From contig JAOUJT010000003.1 of NCBI GenBank assembly GCA_029883105.1, forward strand, positions 1 to 38,054: 38,054 nt of DNA, in the 5' to 3' direction. Positions 1 through 9,738 of this stretch are shown piece by piece. The notes below the pieces were generated by a model, which worked only from the letters and a program-made list of their open reading frames with translations, was not told the origin of the DNA and searched no databases. This DNA is from Gammaproteobacteria bacterium. Lineage in GTDB: Bacteria > Pseudomonadota > Gammaproteobacteria > Thiohalospirales > Thiohalospiraceae. The stretch's first letter is position 1; every line of letters starts with the position of its first letter. Made by a program: the position numbers and the translations under genes.

Positions 1-192
1 CTGGATGCGGAATATCGACAGATACTGGATATCTTGGGCTACGAACCTACTGCCGTAGACTTGATTGTTGAACGCAGTGGATTGACGGCGGAGGCGGTTT
101 CCTCCATGCTGTTGGTATTAGAATTGCAGGGTTACGTTGACAATGCGCCGGGAGGCGGCTACCAGCGTACCAGTTTGAGGGAGACCCAATGA
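1..192 (+). CDS. dprA: DNA-processing protein DprA, C-terminal end (partial)
   Basis: An open frame enters from the left edge and stops at 190-192, giving the last 63 residues of a protein. They read as a small winged-helix domain (ILGYEPTAVDLIVERSGL followed by a second helix and a basic wing), which matches the C-terminal DprA_WH domain of DprA/Smf. DprA loads RecA onto incoming single-stranded DNA during natural transformation. The stop overlaps the smg start as ATGA, so the two are translationally coupled. dprA-smg is a conserved gammaproteobacterial pair. The Rossmann-like DNA-binding domain lies outside the window, so the call rests on the C-terminus and the neighbourhood. Confidence 0.8.
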   Translation: MDAEYRQILDILGYEPTAVDLIVERSGLTAEAVSSMLLVLELQGYVDNAPGGGYQRTSLRETQ

Positions 193-668
193 AAGAAAAT
201 ATGCTCGATATACTGATGTATCTGTTCGAGAATTACATCAGTGATGAGGTCGAGTTAGAGCCCGATGAAGACATATTACGCAGTGAATTGGTCTCTGCGG
301 GCTTTCGCGGTAATGATATAGAAAAGGCCTTTGACTGGTTGGAAGATTTGGCGCAAATGCAGGAAATGCCTCCCCGTTCCGGTGGATTTGGCGAGCAGTC
401 CATACGAGTATATACAGAGCATGAGCAAGAACGACTGGATGCTGATGCGCGTGGTTTTTTGCTGTTTCTGGAACAGCTGGATGTGCTGGACAGTTTGAGT
501 CGTGAATTAGTCATCGATCGTGTGATGGCCCTGGAGGCCGAAGAGATCGATTTAGACCAGCTTAAGTGGGTGGTGCTGATGGTGCTGTTCAACCTGCCTG
601 GTCAAGAGGCGGCGTATGCCTGGATGGAGGACCTGGTGTTCAATGAAGCACCGGGTAGTCTGCATTAA
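189..668 (+). CDS. smg: Smg family protein (DUF494)
   Basis: The product is 159 residues, the usual length for Smg/DUF494 proteins, and starts with the typical MLDILMYLFENY segment. It is acidic and helical, and no enzyme motif is visible. The molecular role of Smg is not established; the gene is recognised mainly by its conserved place between dprA and topA/tsaC. The ATG at 189 overlaps the dprA stop and has a GAGGGAG Shine-Dalgarno just upstream. A 9-bp hairpin follows the gene before topA. Confidence 0.9.
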   Translation: MKENMLDILMYLFENYISDEVELEPDEDILRSELVSAGFRGNDIEKAFDWLEDLAQMQEMPPRSGGFGEQSIRVYTEHEQERLDADARGFLLFLEQLDVLDSLSRELVIDRVMALEAEEIDLDQLKWVVLMVLFNLPGQEAAYAWMEDLVFNEAPGSLH

Positions 669-699
669 CGGCAGCCGTAAAAGAGACATTAACATAAGG

Positions 700-722
700 T
701 ATGCCCGCTACTCGCGGGCATA
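700..722 (+). terminator. Hairpin between smg and topA
   Basis: The arms TATGCCCGC (700-708) and GCGGGCATA (714-722) are perfectly complementary around a 5-nt loop. No T-run follows, so this may be a weak terminator, an mRNA-processing or stabilising hairpin, or part of the topA leader (topA starts 13 nt downstream). The structure is seen directly; its function is inferred. Confidence 0.5.
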
Positions 723-735
723 GTTATAACAGGAC

Positions 736-3045
736 ATGGCAAAATATCTCGTAATCGTGGAGTCTCCGGCTAAGGCCAAGACCATCAACAAATATCTCGG
801 TAAGGACTATGAGGTACTGGCCTCCTATGGCCATGTACGTGACCTTTTACCGAAGGAGGGCGCGGTCGATCCGGAACACGACTTCGCCATGAAGTACCGG
901 ATCATCGAGAAGAACGCCAAGCATGTTGATGCGATCAAAAAGGCGCTGAAAAAAGCCGACACCCTCTATCTCGCAACTGACCCGGATCGTGAAGGTGAAG
1001 CCATCTCCTGGCATCTGTATGAGATGCTGAAAGAGAAAAAATTACTTAAGGACAAAACCGTTGGCCGCGTGGTATTCCATGAGGTGACCAAAGGTGCAAT
1101 TCAGGAAGCCGTAAATAATCCGCGTGAACTGTCGCAGGACATGATCGATGCGCAGCAGGCGCGTCGAGCGCTAGATTATCTGGTGGGCTTTAACCTATCA
1201 CCACTGTTGTGGAAAAAGATCCGTCGTGGCCTCTCTGCCGGTCGGGTACAAAGTCCCGCACTGCGGATGATAGTCGAGCGAGAGCTGGAGATCGAAAAGT
1301 TTGAGGCCAGGGAATATTGGACCGTTGAGTCGGATCTGGAAGCGAAAAAACAGGCCTTTAGCGCCAAGCTCACCTGGTTGAAGGGTGAAAAGCTACAGCA
1401 GTTCAGCATCAATAATGAGAAGGATGCAGCTAAAGCAGAGAAGGTCCTGAGCAAGGCTGCTGGCGGTGAATTGGTGGTGGCCAAGGTTGAGAAAAAACAG
1501 CGCAAGCGTAATCCTGCTGCGCCCTTCACCACCTCTACCCTGCAACAGGAGGCCTCGCGTAAGCTGGGCTTCACCGCCCAGCGTACCATGCGTACCGCAC
1601 AGCAATTGTATGAAGGTATCGATATCGGTGGTGAGACCACCGGTTTGATTACCTATATGCGTACAGACTCGGTGAATCTGGCGCAGGATGCCGTGGATGA
1701 AATCCGTAGCATGATTGCCGAGCGTTTTGGTGCCGACAAGGTGCCAAAAGAGCCTCGGGTATATAAAACCAAATCCAAGAATGCACAAGAAGCACATGAG
1801 GCGGTACGTGCCACCTCCGCCTATCGTCACCCCGATGAGCTGAAGGCGCATCTGTCGAAGGAACAATTTCGTCTTTATGAGTTGATCTGGAAGCGTACAG
1901 TGGCCAGTCAGATGGTTCATGCCACCATTAATACCGTGGGTGTGAATCTATATGCGGGTGATGAGAGCAACGTCTTCCGAGCCAACGGCTCTACCGTAGT
2001 CGATCCCGGTTTTATGGCTGTGTACCAAGAGAGTATCGACGATAAGAAAGACGGTGAGGACGACAAGGATAAATTGCTGCCACCGATGGAAGAGGGCGAC
2101 AAGATATCGCTGATGAAGATCCGCCCCGAACAGCACTTTACCGAACCGCCACCACGTTACTCAGAAGCCAGTCTGGTTAAGACACTGGAAGAGCACGGCA
2201 TCGGCCGTCCGTCTACCTATGCCAGCATCATCTCCACGCTGCAAAACCGTGAGTATGTGGAGATAGACAAGCGTCGTTTTTATCCTACCGACGTTGGCCG
2301 GGTGGTTAACAAGTTCCTTACCGAGCACTTTACTCAATACGTCGACTACGATTTCACCGCGCGCCTGGAAGATGAGTTGGATGAGATATCCCGTGGTGAA
2401 AAGAAGTGGATACCGCTTCTGCACCAGTTCTGGGATCCCTTCATCAAGTTGGTGAAAGAGAAGGATGAGAGCGTTAGTCGTAAGGATGTGACGCAGGAAG
2501 AGATCGACGAAAAATGTCCCAAGTGCGAACAGCCCCTGTCTATACGTCTGGGTCGGCGTGGAAGTTTCATTGGTTGTACCGCCTACCCCGAGTGTGACTA
2601 CACCCGCAATGTGGGTGATGACAAGGAACAGGCAGAGCCTGAGGTGGTGGAGGGGCGCAAGTGTCCACAGTGCGAGTCGGATCTGATCATCCGCAACGGT
2701 CGTTACGGCAAGTTCATCGGTTGTAGCAGTTACCCCGACTGTAAATATATCGAACCACTGGAAAAGCCTACCGATACGGGTGTTGAGTGCCCGACCTGTA
2801 AGCAGGGCCAGATGCTGAAACGTCGTTCTCGTAGCGGCAAGACCTTTTATTCCTGCTCACGTTATCCCGATTGTGATTATGCGGTATGGAATGAACCTGT
2901 CAATGAAGCGTGTCCAGAGTGTGAGTGGCCAATGCTGACCATTAAGACCACAAAACGCAGAGGTACTGAGAAGGTCTGTCCACAAAAGGATTGTAACTAC
3001 TCCGAACCTTTAGAGGATGCGGATGAAGAAGACTCCGACTCTTAA
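736..3045 (+). CDS. topA: DNA topoisomerase I (type IA)
   Basis: TopA relaxes negative supercoils through a transient 5'-phosphotyrosine link. The 769-residue protein begins with a Toprim domain (start KYLVIVESPAKAKTI; acidic ATDPDREGE motif near residue 90). The catalytic tyrosine is Y307 in GLITYMRTDS. The clamp domain contains the conserved EEHGIGRPSTYA segment. The C-terminus holds four zinc-ribbon repeats starting with CPKC, CPQC, CPTC and CPEC; the last ends with a CPQKDC pair. E. coli TopA is somewhat longer, but the order of domains is the same. It lies directly after smg, the common gammaproteobacterial order. Confidence 0.97.
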   Translation: MAKYLVIVESPAKAKTINKYLGKDYEVLASYGHVRDLLPKEGAVDPEHDFAMKYRIIEKNAKHVDAIKKALKKADTLYLATDPDREGEAISWHLYEMLKEKKLLKDKTVGRVVFHEVTKGAIQEAVNNPRELSQDMIDAQQARRALDYLVGFNLSPLLWKKIRRGLSAGRVQSPALRMIVERELEIEKFEAREYWTVESDLEAKKQAFSAKLTWLKGEKLQQFSINNEKDAAKAEKVLSKAAGGELVVAKVEKKQRKRNPAAPFTTSTLQQEASRKLGFTAQRTMRTAQQLYEGIDIGGETTGLITYMRTDSVNLAQDAVDEIRSMIAERFGADKVPKEPRVYKTKSKNAQEAHEAVRATSAYRHPDELKAHLSKEQFRLYELIWKRTVASQMVHATINTVGVNLYAGDESNVFRANGSTVVDPGFMAVYQESIDDKKDGEDDKDKLLPPMEEGDKISLMKIRPEQHFTEPPPRYSEASLVKTLEEHGIGRPSTYASIISTLQNREYVEIDKRRFYPTDVGRVVNKFLTEHFTQYVDYDFTARLEDELDEISRGEKKWIPLLHQFWDPFIKLVKEKDESVSRKDVTQEEIDEKCPKCEQPLSIRLGRRGSFIGCTAYPECDYTRNVGDDKEQAEPEVVEGRKCPQCESDLIIRNGRYGKFIGCSSYPDCKYIEPLEKPTDTGVECPTCKQGQMLKRRSRSGKTFYSCSRYPDCDYAVWNEPVNEACPECEWPMLTIKTTKRRGTEKVCPQKDCNYSEPLEDADEEDSDS

Positions 3046-3113
3046 GGTGATAATATTGAGTTGCAAGTTTAGGTAGTACTGACTTGGCCGGGTAGGTCAG
3101 AATGGGAGTTAAA

Positions 3114-3311
3114 ATGGGGCTGGAATCCAGACATTTTGATCAGAAATATCTGTTTGCCAGCATTATCCTATGGATGGGCATGTTTATCCTCCCCGGTCTG
3201 ACCTCCTTTGATTTTCAATATGAGTTTATCTCTGCCGCAATAGCAAAGCTGGCACTTGCCGACAGTTGCCCATCCCCCACCTTGTTTAGCCGAATATTTG
3301 TAGTAGCGTGA
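3114..3311 (+). CDS. Small hydrophobic hypothetical protein (uncertain)
   Basis: This is a possible 65-residue protein in the 262-nt gap between topA and tsaC. The ATG at 3114 has a GGGAG Shine-Dalgarno 5 nt upstream (3104-3108), better placed than the in-frame ATG at 3102. The stop overlaps the tsaC start (TGATG), as expected for coupled genes. A hydrophobic segment (LFASIILWMGMFILPGL) could be one membrane helix. No family is recognised. It could equally be untranslated leader; the ribosome site and stop/start overlap are the only support. Confidence 0.35.
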   Translation: MGLESRHFDQKYLFASIILWMGMFILPGLTSFDFQYEFISAAIAKLALADSCPSPTLFSRIFVVA

Positions 3312-3877
3312 TGTATTCAAACGATAAATGGAAAATCCGCCAGGCCTGTCATGTGATGAAAACCGGAGGCATCATCGCCTACCCGACCGAGGCAGTTTAT
3401 GGTCTGGGTTGTGATCCATTAAATGCCGATGCAGTGCATCGTTTACTGGCGATGAAGCAAAGACCTATCGACAAGGGTTTGATTCTTGTCGCCGCTAATC
3501 TGCAGCAGTTGAAACCCTATATTCAGTCCCTCACGGAAGAACAATTACAGTGTGTACAGCAGAGCTGGCCCGGACCAACCACCTGGATAGTGCCCGCCAG
3601 GTTAAACGTGCCGGTGTGGATACGAGGTCATCACACGAGTTTGGCTGTGCGGGTTTCGGCACATCCTGTGGTACAGGCTTTGTGTAAAACCTTTGGTGGC
3701 CCAATTATTTCTACCAGTGCCAACCGTAGTGGCATGCCACCAGCGCGCAGTGCACTACAGGTCAGGCGGGGATTTATCGTGCCTGTGGATTATACGCTCC
3801 ATGCACCGTTGGGTGGTGCCGATAAACCCACAGAGATACGTGATTTGCGCAGTGGCAAGGTCGTACGCAGCAGCTAG
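3311..3877 (+). CDS. tsaC: Threonylcarbamoyl-AMP synthase TsaC
   Basis: TsaC (YrdC/Sua5 family, formerly RimN) makes threonylcarbamoyl-AMP from threonine, bicarbonate and ATP for the t6A37 modification of ANN-decoding tRNAs. The 188-residue product has the single-domain YrdC length and the family signatures IIAYPTEAVYGLGCDP near the N-terminus, LLAMKQRPIDKGLILVA, WPGPTTWI and ISTSANRSG. The ATG at 3311 is preferred over the overlapping GTG at 3308. The position after topA and before hemF matches many gammaproteobacterial chromosomes. Confidence 0.95.
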   Translation: MYSNDKWKIRQACHVMKTGGIIAYPTEAVYGLGCDPLNADAVHRLLAMKQRPIDKGLILVAANLQQLKPYIQSLTEEQLQCVQQSWPGPTTWIVPARLNVPVWIRGHHTSLAVRVSAHPVVQALCKTFGGPIISTSANRSGMPPARSALQVRRGFIVPVDYTLHAPLGGADKPTEIRDLRSGKVVRSS

Positions 3878-3908
3878 GGATAATAATACGATTGGAGTGA
3901 ACACTTAA

Positions 3909-4943
3909 ATGAAGTTATGGCTAAAATTAGCGAAGGAAGATATGGACGTTCCCGTCTATAGGGGGAAGTTACTTTTCCTGAGTATTGCGGCGATGCTCGG
4001 AGTGATTATTGCTACGGGGTTTGCCGTTTGGGAATGGATGAATGGCAATATTTCGCGAGCCATAGCCGATCTGATCTTTCCTGTGACGGCCCCTTTTCTT
4101 GTTTACGCTTTGTGGTATAAGCCCCGTTCAACGCAGTTTATTTTGCATGTCTTTGCGCTGCTTGTCTTTATTAGTCAGGTATCCGTAGGTTTCTATCTAT
4201 TCGACTTTAATCAACTGATATGGCTTCCGACCTACCCGTTGATCTATTTCTATCTATTAGGGCATCGAGGTTGGTATTGGTCAATCGTACTTTTTATTGT
4301 TCTATGGACTATGTATGGCTTGTATCCTCAGTTCGCTGTACAGGAGCGAGTCGCATTTCATGTGATGAATAACATTATGGTTGCTTATCTGTTGACGGCT
4401 ACGTTGTCATGGATGAATAGTCGTGAAGTTCTTTTTTATCAGCACAAGATCATTCAACGTGCGCATTATGATCATCTCACTGGCGTATATAATCGTGCAG
4501 CCTGGATGGAGCGGGCAGAGCAAGAAGTAAGTAGTAAAATGCGTCACACAGAACGTATGTTATCGGGCATTCTATTGGACGTGGATGATTTTAAGAATTT
4601 TAATGATGAGTATGGTCATCATGCAGGTGATCAGGTACTGAGAATGGTGTCAGAACGCCTCTCGTCGCGGTTGCGAAAGAGCGATATTCTTGGGCGTTGG
4701 GGAGGAGAAGAGTTTATCATCCTGTTACCGGATACTGGCTTGAAACAGGCGATCGAGGTCGCCGAGAACCTGCGCATGACGCTATATGATGCGGAAAATG
4801 GTAGGCGTCGTGTTAGTGCCAGTTTTGGCGTTGCAGAGTATGCAGATGGTGATACCTTGGATAGCATGCTCATACGTGCAGACAAGCATCTTTATCGCGC
4901 TAAAGACGAGGGTAAGAATCGTGTAGTTGCAACACTAACATAA
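3909..4943 (+). CDS. Membrane-anchored diguanylate cyclase (GGDEF)
   Basis: The product is 344 residues. Residues 1-180 are mostly hydrophobic and read as about six membrane helices with no recognised ligand-binding fold. The rest is a GGDEF domain that makes cyclic di-GMP from two GTP. The active-site signature is GGEEF (265-269). An inhibitory I-site RxxD (R256-K-S-D259) sits exactly five residues upstream, so product inhibition is expected. The substrate-binding segment DHLTGVYNR and metal-site segment DVDDFKNFNDEYGH are intact. A GGAG motif lies upstream of the ATG. It interrupts the usual tsaC-hemF order, and no partner is evident nearby. Confidence 0.92.
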   Translation: MKLWLKLAKEDMDVPVYRGKLLFLSIAAMLGVIIATGFAVWEWMNGNISRAIADLIFPVTAPFLVYALWYKPRSTQFILHVFALLVFISQVSVGFYLFDFNQLIWLPTYPLIYFYLLGHRGWYWSIVLFIVLWTMYGLYPQFAVQERVAFHVMNNIMVAYLLTATLSWMNSREVLFYQHKIIQRAHYDHLTGVYNRAAWMERAEQEVSSKMRHTERMLSGILLDVDDFKNFNDEYGHHAGDQVLRMVSERLSSRLRKSDILGRWGGEEFIILLPDTGLKQAIEVAENLRMTLYDAENGRRRVSASFGVAEYADGDTLDSMLIRADKHLYRAKDEGKNRVVATLT

Positions 4944-5002
4944 TGAAAAACCTATCTATTGAAGGCCGCTTAGATCAGTAAGGCGATTAACAGAATAAGT
5001 AA

Positions 5003-5935
<933 letters not shown>

Positions 5936-5980
5936 TTTAGAAATAAATATCAGGGATACTATCCATCACTGAAGGAGATA

Positions 5981-6487
5981 ATGATTCTAATGCTTAGAAT
6001 TTTAGGACTTGTGGTGGCGGTATTTACTATGTCTTTGCCGGTGCATGCGGGTGAACGCTATACGGAAACGGCAGGGGGGCTCTCGTATGGTGTGCCACAA
6101 AACTGGCGTGTGATGGAGTTTCCTGAACTCAAATTCAGGATCGTGGTGACCGACCCTATTGCGGACTTCTCTCAGAATATGACCATGGTGGACGAGCGTT
6201 TTGACGGAAGTCTCAGCGCATATGAAACGGCAGTATTGCTCAGATGGAAAAGGCGATACCCGGTTTTCGTATTATAAAGCAGCAGCAAGGCAAGACCATC
6301 GCTGGCAAGGCCTTCCGTTCAGTAAGTTATATTTATAAGGCACAAACCGAAATCATAATTCAAACAGCGAATTTTTTAGAGTTGGCAGCAGGTAACAAAC
6401 TGGTCATGACATGCACCAGACCTAAGGGCTATGAAAAAAATCGAGCCTATATGTAATAAGATAGTTCGATCATTACAAGTGAATTAG
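5981..6487 (+). pseudogene. Small exported protein gene with two compensating frameshifts
   Basis: The reading starts at 5981 with a signal peptide (hydrophobic LGLVVAVFTM, likely cleavage after VHA). It runs in frame 2 to about 6235, continues in frame 1 (AQMEKAIPGF onward) to the A-run at 6432-6440, then returns to frame 2 (EPICNKIVRSLQVN) and stops at 6485-6487. A missing base near 6236 and an extra A near 6435 explain both shifts, and the span is exactly 169 codons. The composite resembles small secreted DcrB/PsbP-like proteins (GLSYGVPQNW; GNKLVMTCTRPKGYEK near the end), but this is only a resemblance. A strong AAGGAG lies just before the start. Either the gene is decaying or the sequence has two indel errors. 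Its end overlaps the convergent kinase gene by 4 nt. Confidence 0.6.
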
Positions 6488-8325
6488 TTTATTTTCAGTG
6501 CTGTTTGTAGTGACTGGCTTAGATGACTGAAGTTGACAGGTTTACTGATATATTCATGGAAACCAGCTTGGCGTCCTTTAATCAGGTCGCTGGGCATAGC
6601 ATTGGCACTTATTGCAATGACAGGAATAGCACTGGTCTCAGGATGCTTTCTTAACTGCAACAAGGCCTCGTAACCGTTCATGCCCGGCAAATTGATATCC
6701 ATGAGGATAATATCCGGTTGGTTTGCTCGTGCGATGTCTATGCCTAGCTCTGCTGAGGGTGCATGTAATATATCAGCCGCACTGATCTTCTGTATAAACT
6801 GTTTAATAAGTTCCAGGTTGTTCTTGTTGTCTTCGATATAAAGCAACTTAAACTTTGGTAATGGATTTTGATACAAGTTATGTACTTGATCTGACGCGAA
6901 ATCAGTTGTGTTTTGATCTTTGTCTGCTTTCGTTAGTTTCAGCCAGAAAGTGGTACCGTCTTCTTTGGAACTGGAAAATCCAATCTCACCATCCATCAAT
7001 TCAACCAGACGTTTGGTAATCACCAGTCCGATACCGGTACCTTCAATATTCGTATGTTCTGCACCCAGCCGATTAAATGGCTGGAATAGTTGGTCGTGCA
7101 TTTTCTGCGGTACGCCAATGCCATTGTCTCGTATTCCAATATGAATTCGATCATTTTCATGGGCACTCCACTCTACCCAAACAGTGCCGCCGAGCCGGTT
7201 GTATTTAATCGCATTAGAGATAAGGTTTAATAAAACCTGCTTCAGTCGCATCTGATCTGCATAGACAAAGATATCCTCATAGAGTTGGATTGATTGTACA
7301 TGCAATTCGATCTCCATCTTTTTCGCCTGCTCATATACCAGTTGAATGCATTCATGAACCAGTTCTGATAATGCAACAGGCTCCATAGATACATTCAGGC
7401 GTCCGGATTCTATACGTGAGATGTCGAGTATTTCATTGATGAGACTAAGTAGATGCTCACCAGCACTCTTGATACGCTTAATATCCGCGCACTGTTGTTC
7501 TCCTAATGCAGAGTCGTCTAGTAATAATTCGGAAAAGCCTAATACGGCATTCATCGGGGTGCGAAGCTCATGGCTCATGCGTGAGAGGAATTCAGATTTC
7601 GCCTTATTAGCGAGTATGGCCTCTTGTTTCGACTTTTCCAGTTGCAGTTGAATATGCTTTCTTTCTTCTATTTCGGAAAAAAGATCATGATTGGATTGTG
7701 AAAGCTCTTCAACAAGCTGGCTGTTTTGTATGCGCAATTGAATGGTTTTTTTTGTGTTATAAGCAGCGACTTTTGCGGAGCTAATAAGGATAAAAATATA
7801 GATTAACAATAGCGCTCCGAGTCCTATATTTTCGAGTGAACCACTGTAGAAAAAGTAAAATGCCATGGGTAATAGTGCCGGTATTGTAAATGCAAAGAAT
7901 GAAGGTAAATAGGCCTGGTTGGCAGCAATAGCAATAGACGACAAGGCTAGTAGTAGCAATACAATATAGTATTCTTGAAATTGTGTAAGCTCATAAGTAA
8001 AAAACAGTGAAAGACTTCCCCACATGAACCCTAAAATAAATATAGAAAGTAGGTTTGTCCATTTCCATACCTGCATGTTGTGATTGCTGTGCTGTTTGAA
8101 TAATAGGTTTGGATATATGCGAACTATAGAAAATATACTCAATATAGTTGCCCAAAGTATGAGCCGAGACAGTGGTACAGTGTCGATAAAGATATAGATG
8201 CTGACTAGGGTTGCGGGGATGTTAGACAAACTAATCAGTGGGTTTTGCGTATAGAGTAGTGTTATCTGTTCGCGGAAAACATCAGAGCTTATTTTGTCTT
8301 TGGCGTCTTGGAAGGATGTATGCAT
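6484..8325 (-). CDS. Hybrid sensor histidine kinase with C-terminal receiver
   Basis: From the ATG at 8325 the product is 613 residues; an in-frame TTG at 8373 would add 16 but has no Shine-Dalgarno. The N-terminal part holds about six membrane helices, then a coiled coil (about residues 190-245). The HisKA dimerisation domain has the phospho-acceptor H252 (SRMSHELRTPMNA). A HATPase_c domain follows (N-box NLISNAIKYN, GIRDNGIGVP, GTGIGLVITKRLVELM). The receiver domain has acceptor D543 (ILMDINLPGMNG) and conserved ISANAM and SKPVN segments. There is no output domain and no adjacent response regulator, so partner and signal are unknown. The membrane part matches no periplasmic sensor I recognise. 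Confidence 0.92.
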   Translation of the reverse strand: MHTSFQDAKDKISSDVFREQITLLYTQNPLISLSNIPATLVSIYIFIDTVPLSRLILWATILSIFSIVRIYPNLLFKQHSNHNMQVWKWTNLLSIFILGFMWGSLSLFFTYELTQFQEYYIVLLLLALSSIAIAANQAYLPSFFAFTIPALLPMAFYFFYSGSLENIGLGALLLIYIFILISSAKVAAYNTKKTIQLRIQNSQLVEELSQSNHDLFSEIEERKHIQLQLEKSKQEAILANKAKSEFLSRMSHELRTPMNAVLGFSELLLDDSALGEQQCADIKRIKSAGEHLLSLINEILDISRIESGRLNVSMEPVALSELVHECIQLVYEQAKKMEIELHVQSIQLYEDIFVYADQMRLKQVLLNLISNAIKYNRLGGTVWVEWSAHENDRIHIGIRDNGIGVPQKMHDQLFQPFNRLGAEHTNIEGTGIGLVITKRLVELMDGEIGFSSSKEDGTTFWLKLTKADKDQNTTDFASDQVHNLYQNPLPKFKLLYIEDNKNNLELIKQFIQKISAADILHAPSAELGIDIARANQPDIILMDINLPGMNGYEALLQLRKHPETSAIPVIAISANAMPSDLIKGRQAGFHEYISKPVNFSHLSQSLQTALKIN

Positions 8326-8973
8326 AGTGTCGGAATGTAGGTGTATTGAGAATGTGATAACGCCTATTATCAAACACAGGCTGCTGAATGTATATATCGG
8401 TCGGTTGGATCATGAACTGTAGTATATTTAGGAAAATATTAACTTTAGTCAAGTGTGGCGAGGTTGCAGTCTGGCATGAACATCTCAGATGTGCTTTCGT
8501 CGTGGCTGCAGCTAGTATTGCGCTTGTTGAAACAATCATCTCGATAAGAAATGTTGTTTTCGAGATTGAAACAAATGGAGTGCAGTATAGAGCAGATTCA
8601 AGTGTTGTGTATATCTAATTGGAGATGCTGGGTTTTGATGTGTAATAAACATCCATACGACATGATGATTGCGAATGAACATGTATGAGTAAAAACATTT
8701 ATGCGCAAGTTGAGATATAGCATCTATGTAGAACATGCTGGTTAATATATGAATCGAAGTTGCGCGTGTGATTTTTACTATATTTAGCGGTGTTATTGCC
8801 CGATGATGGTAGCGAAGTTATTAATGTTTGTGCTGCAAAAATAGGTCATGAAAGTACTTGTTATAAATATATTTTCTAGGTAAAGATCTGTAATATAAAT
8901 ATTTTTGAGTGTGAACGGGCATGATTGAGCCTGTATTTGCTTATAAGAATATAATTATGATGTGGGAGTGTAT
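8326..8973. other. AT-rich gene-free region upstream of the hemolysin-like operon
   Basis: About 650 bp between two divergent genes. It is visibly AT-rich and has only short open frames with no good ribosome sites or recognisable protein. It should hold promoters for both the kinase and the hemolysin-like operon. A possible sigma70 -10 (TATAAT, 8950-8955) has a poor -35 candidate (TTGAGC, 8925-8930) at a long 19-nt spacing. Its predicted start would fall almost on the ribosome site, so it is weak. I saw no clear repeat or RNA gene. Confidence 0.4.
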
Positions 8974-9738
8974 ATGCAGAGCGGGTTTTATAATGAGGTT
9001 GTCCGTAGACTTGCGAAATACAAGCGTCATGAATCACTCTCGGATTATGTTAATAATAAAAGTCTAGATTTGTGTGTGAAAGTTATTGAGGGGAAAGCAA
9101 ATAGTAGAGAAGGGCTTGAGTACTATTTAAAAGAGAAGTATCACCAACGCTTTTCTGCAAAAATTAAATGGTTTATGCCAAAGCTTGTTGCGTTGTGTCT
9201 AAGTGGCGGAGAGGTCTTGGCTGTTGTCGGTGTTCAATCCGCGGAGACTGTACCGCTTTGCTTGGAAAAGTATCTTGCTGAACCAGTAGACGTTCTGATT
9301 AATTCTCAGGGTTGCGCTAACTCTTCTGTGTCACGTAAACGTATCGTTGAAGTCGGCAACTTTGCATCATCACACTCTAGTTCCAACCCTTTATTATTAT
9401 ATTGTTTGACTGCTTATTTATATGGTTCTGGTTATGAGTGGATGGTCTTTACGGTGCTTCCATCATTTAAAAAAATGATTCTGCGTATGGGGCTCGATAT
9501 ATGTCATCTTGGTGTGGCAGAGAAAGAGTGTCTAGAATCTGATGAGAAACTTATGTGGGGGAGTTATTATGAAAAAGTTCCTGAAGTCTGTGCTGGTAGT
9601 TTAGTTCAGGCATACAAGGAAATTTCCCCATTTCTATCTGAGGATAATTCATTGGCCTGTAAACTTTGGCAGGAAGCTTATGAGTTAGGAAGGTCTTCGG
9701 TTAAAGGTAAAGATTTTAAATGGGGAGTGAATGGATGA
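8974..9738 (+). CDS. Thermostable hemolysin family protein (GNAT-like fold)
   Basis: The 254-residue product resembles the thermostable hemolysin family (T_hemolysin, named for a Vibrio delta-VPH protein). Family-like segments are FMPKLVALC, RIVEVGNFASS, WMVFTVLPSFKKMILRMGL, and near the C-terminus WGSYYEKVPEVCAGSL. No signal peptide is present, so a cytoplasmic enzyme is more likely than a secreted toxin. The family is thought to be related to GNAT/acyl-homoserine-lactone-synthase folds; an acyltransferase role here is inference. The start is set by GGGAG (8964-8968) before ATG 8974, not the GTG at 8962. The stop overlaps the next start (ATGA), so it is the first gene of a three-gene operon. 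The DNA is more AT-rich than the flanking core genes. Confidence 0.82.
   Translation: MQSGFYNEVVRRLAKYKRHESLSDYVNNKSLDLCVKVIEGKANSREGLEYYLKEKYHQRFSAKIKWFMPKLVALCLSGGEVLAVVGVQSAETVPLCLEKYLAEPVDVLINSQGCANSSVSRKRIVEVGNFASSHSSSNPLLLYCLTAYLYGSGYEWMVFTVLPSFKKMILRMGLDICHLGVAEKECLESDEKLMWGSYYEKVPEVCAGSLVQAYKEISPFLSEDNSLACKLWQEAYELGRSSVKGKDFKWGVNG

Noticed and set aside
8388-8618. Short plus-strand ORF of 76 codons in the AT-rich gap after the kinase gene
   Set aside because: No ribosome site, no family resemblance, and it overlaps other equally random frames in AT-rich DNA.
8974-9738. Secreted cytolytic toxin reading of the thermostable hemolysin-family protein
   Set aside because: There is no signal peptide, and the operon context with an acyl ligase and an oxidase favours a cytoplasmic enzyme.
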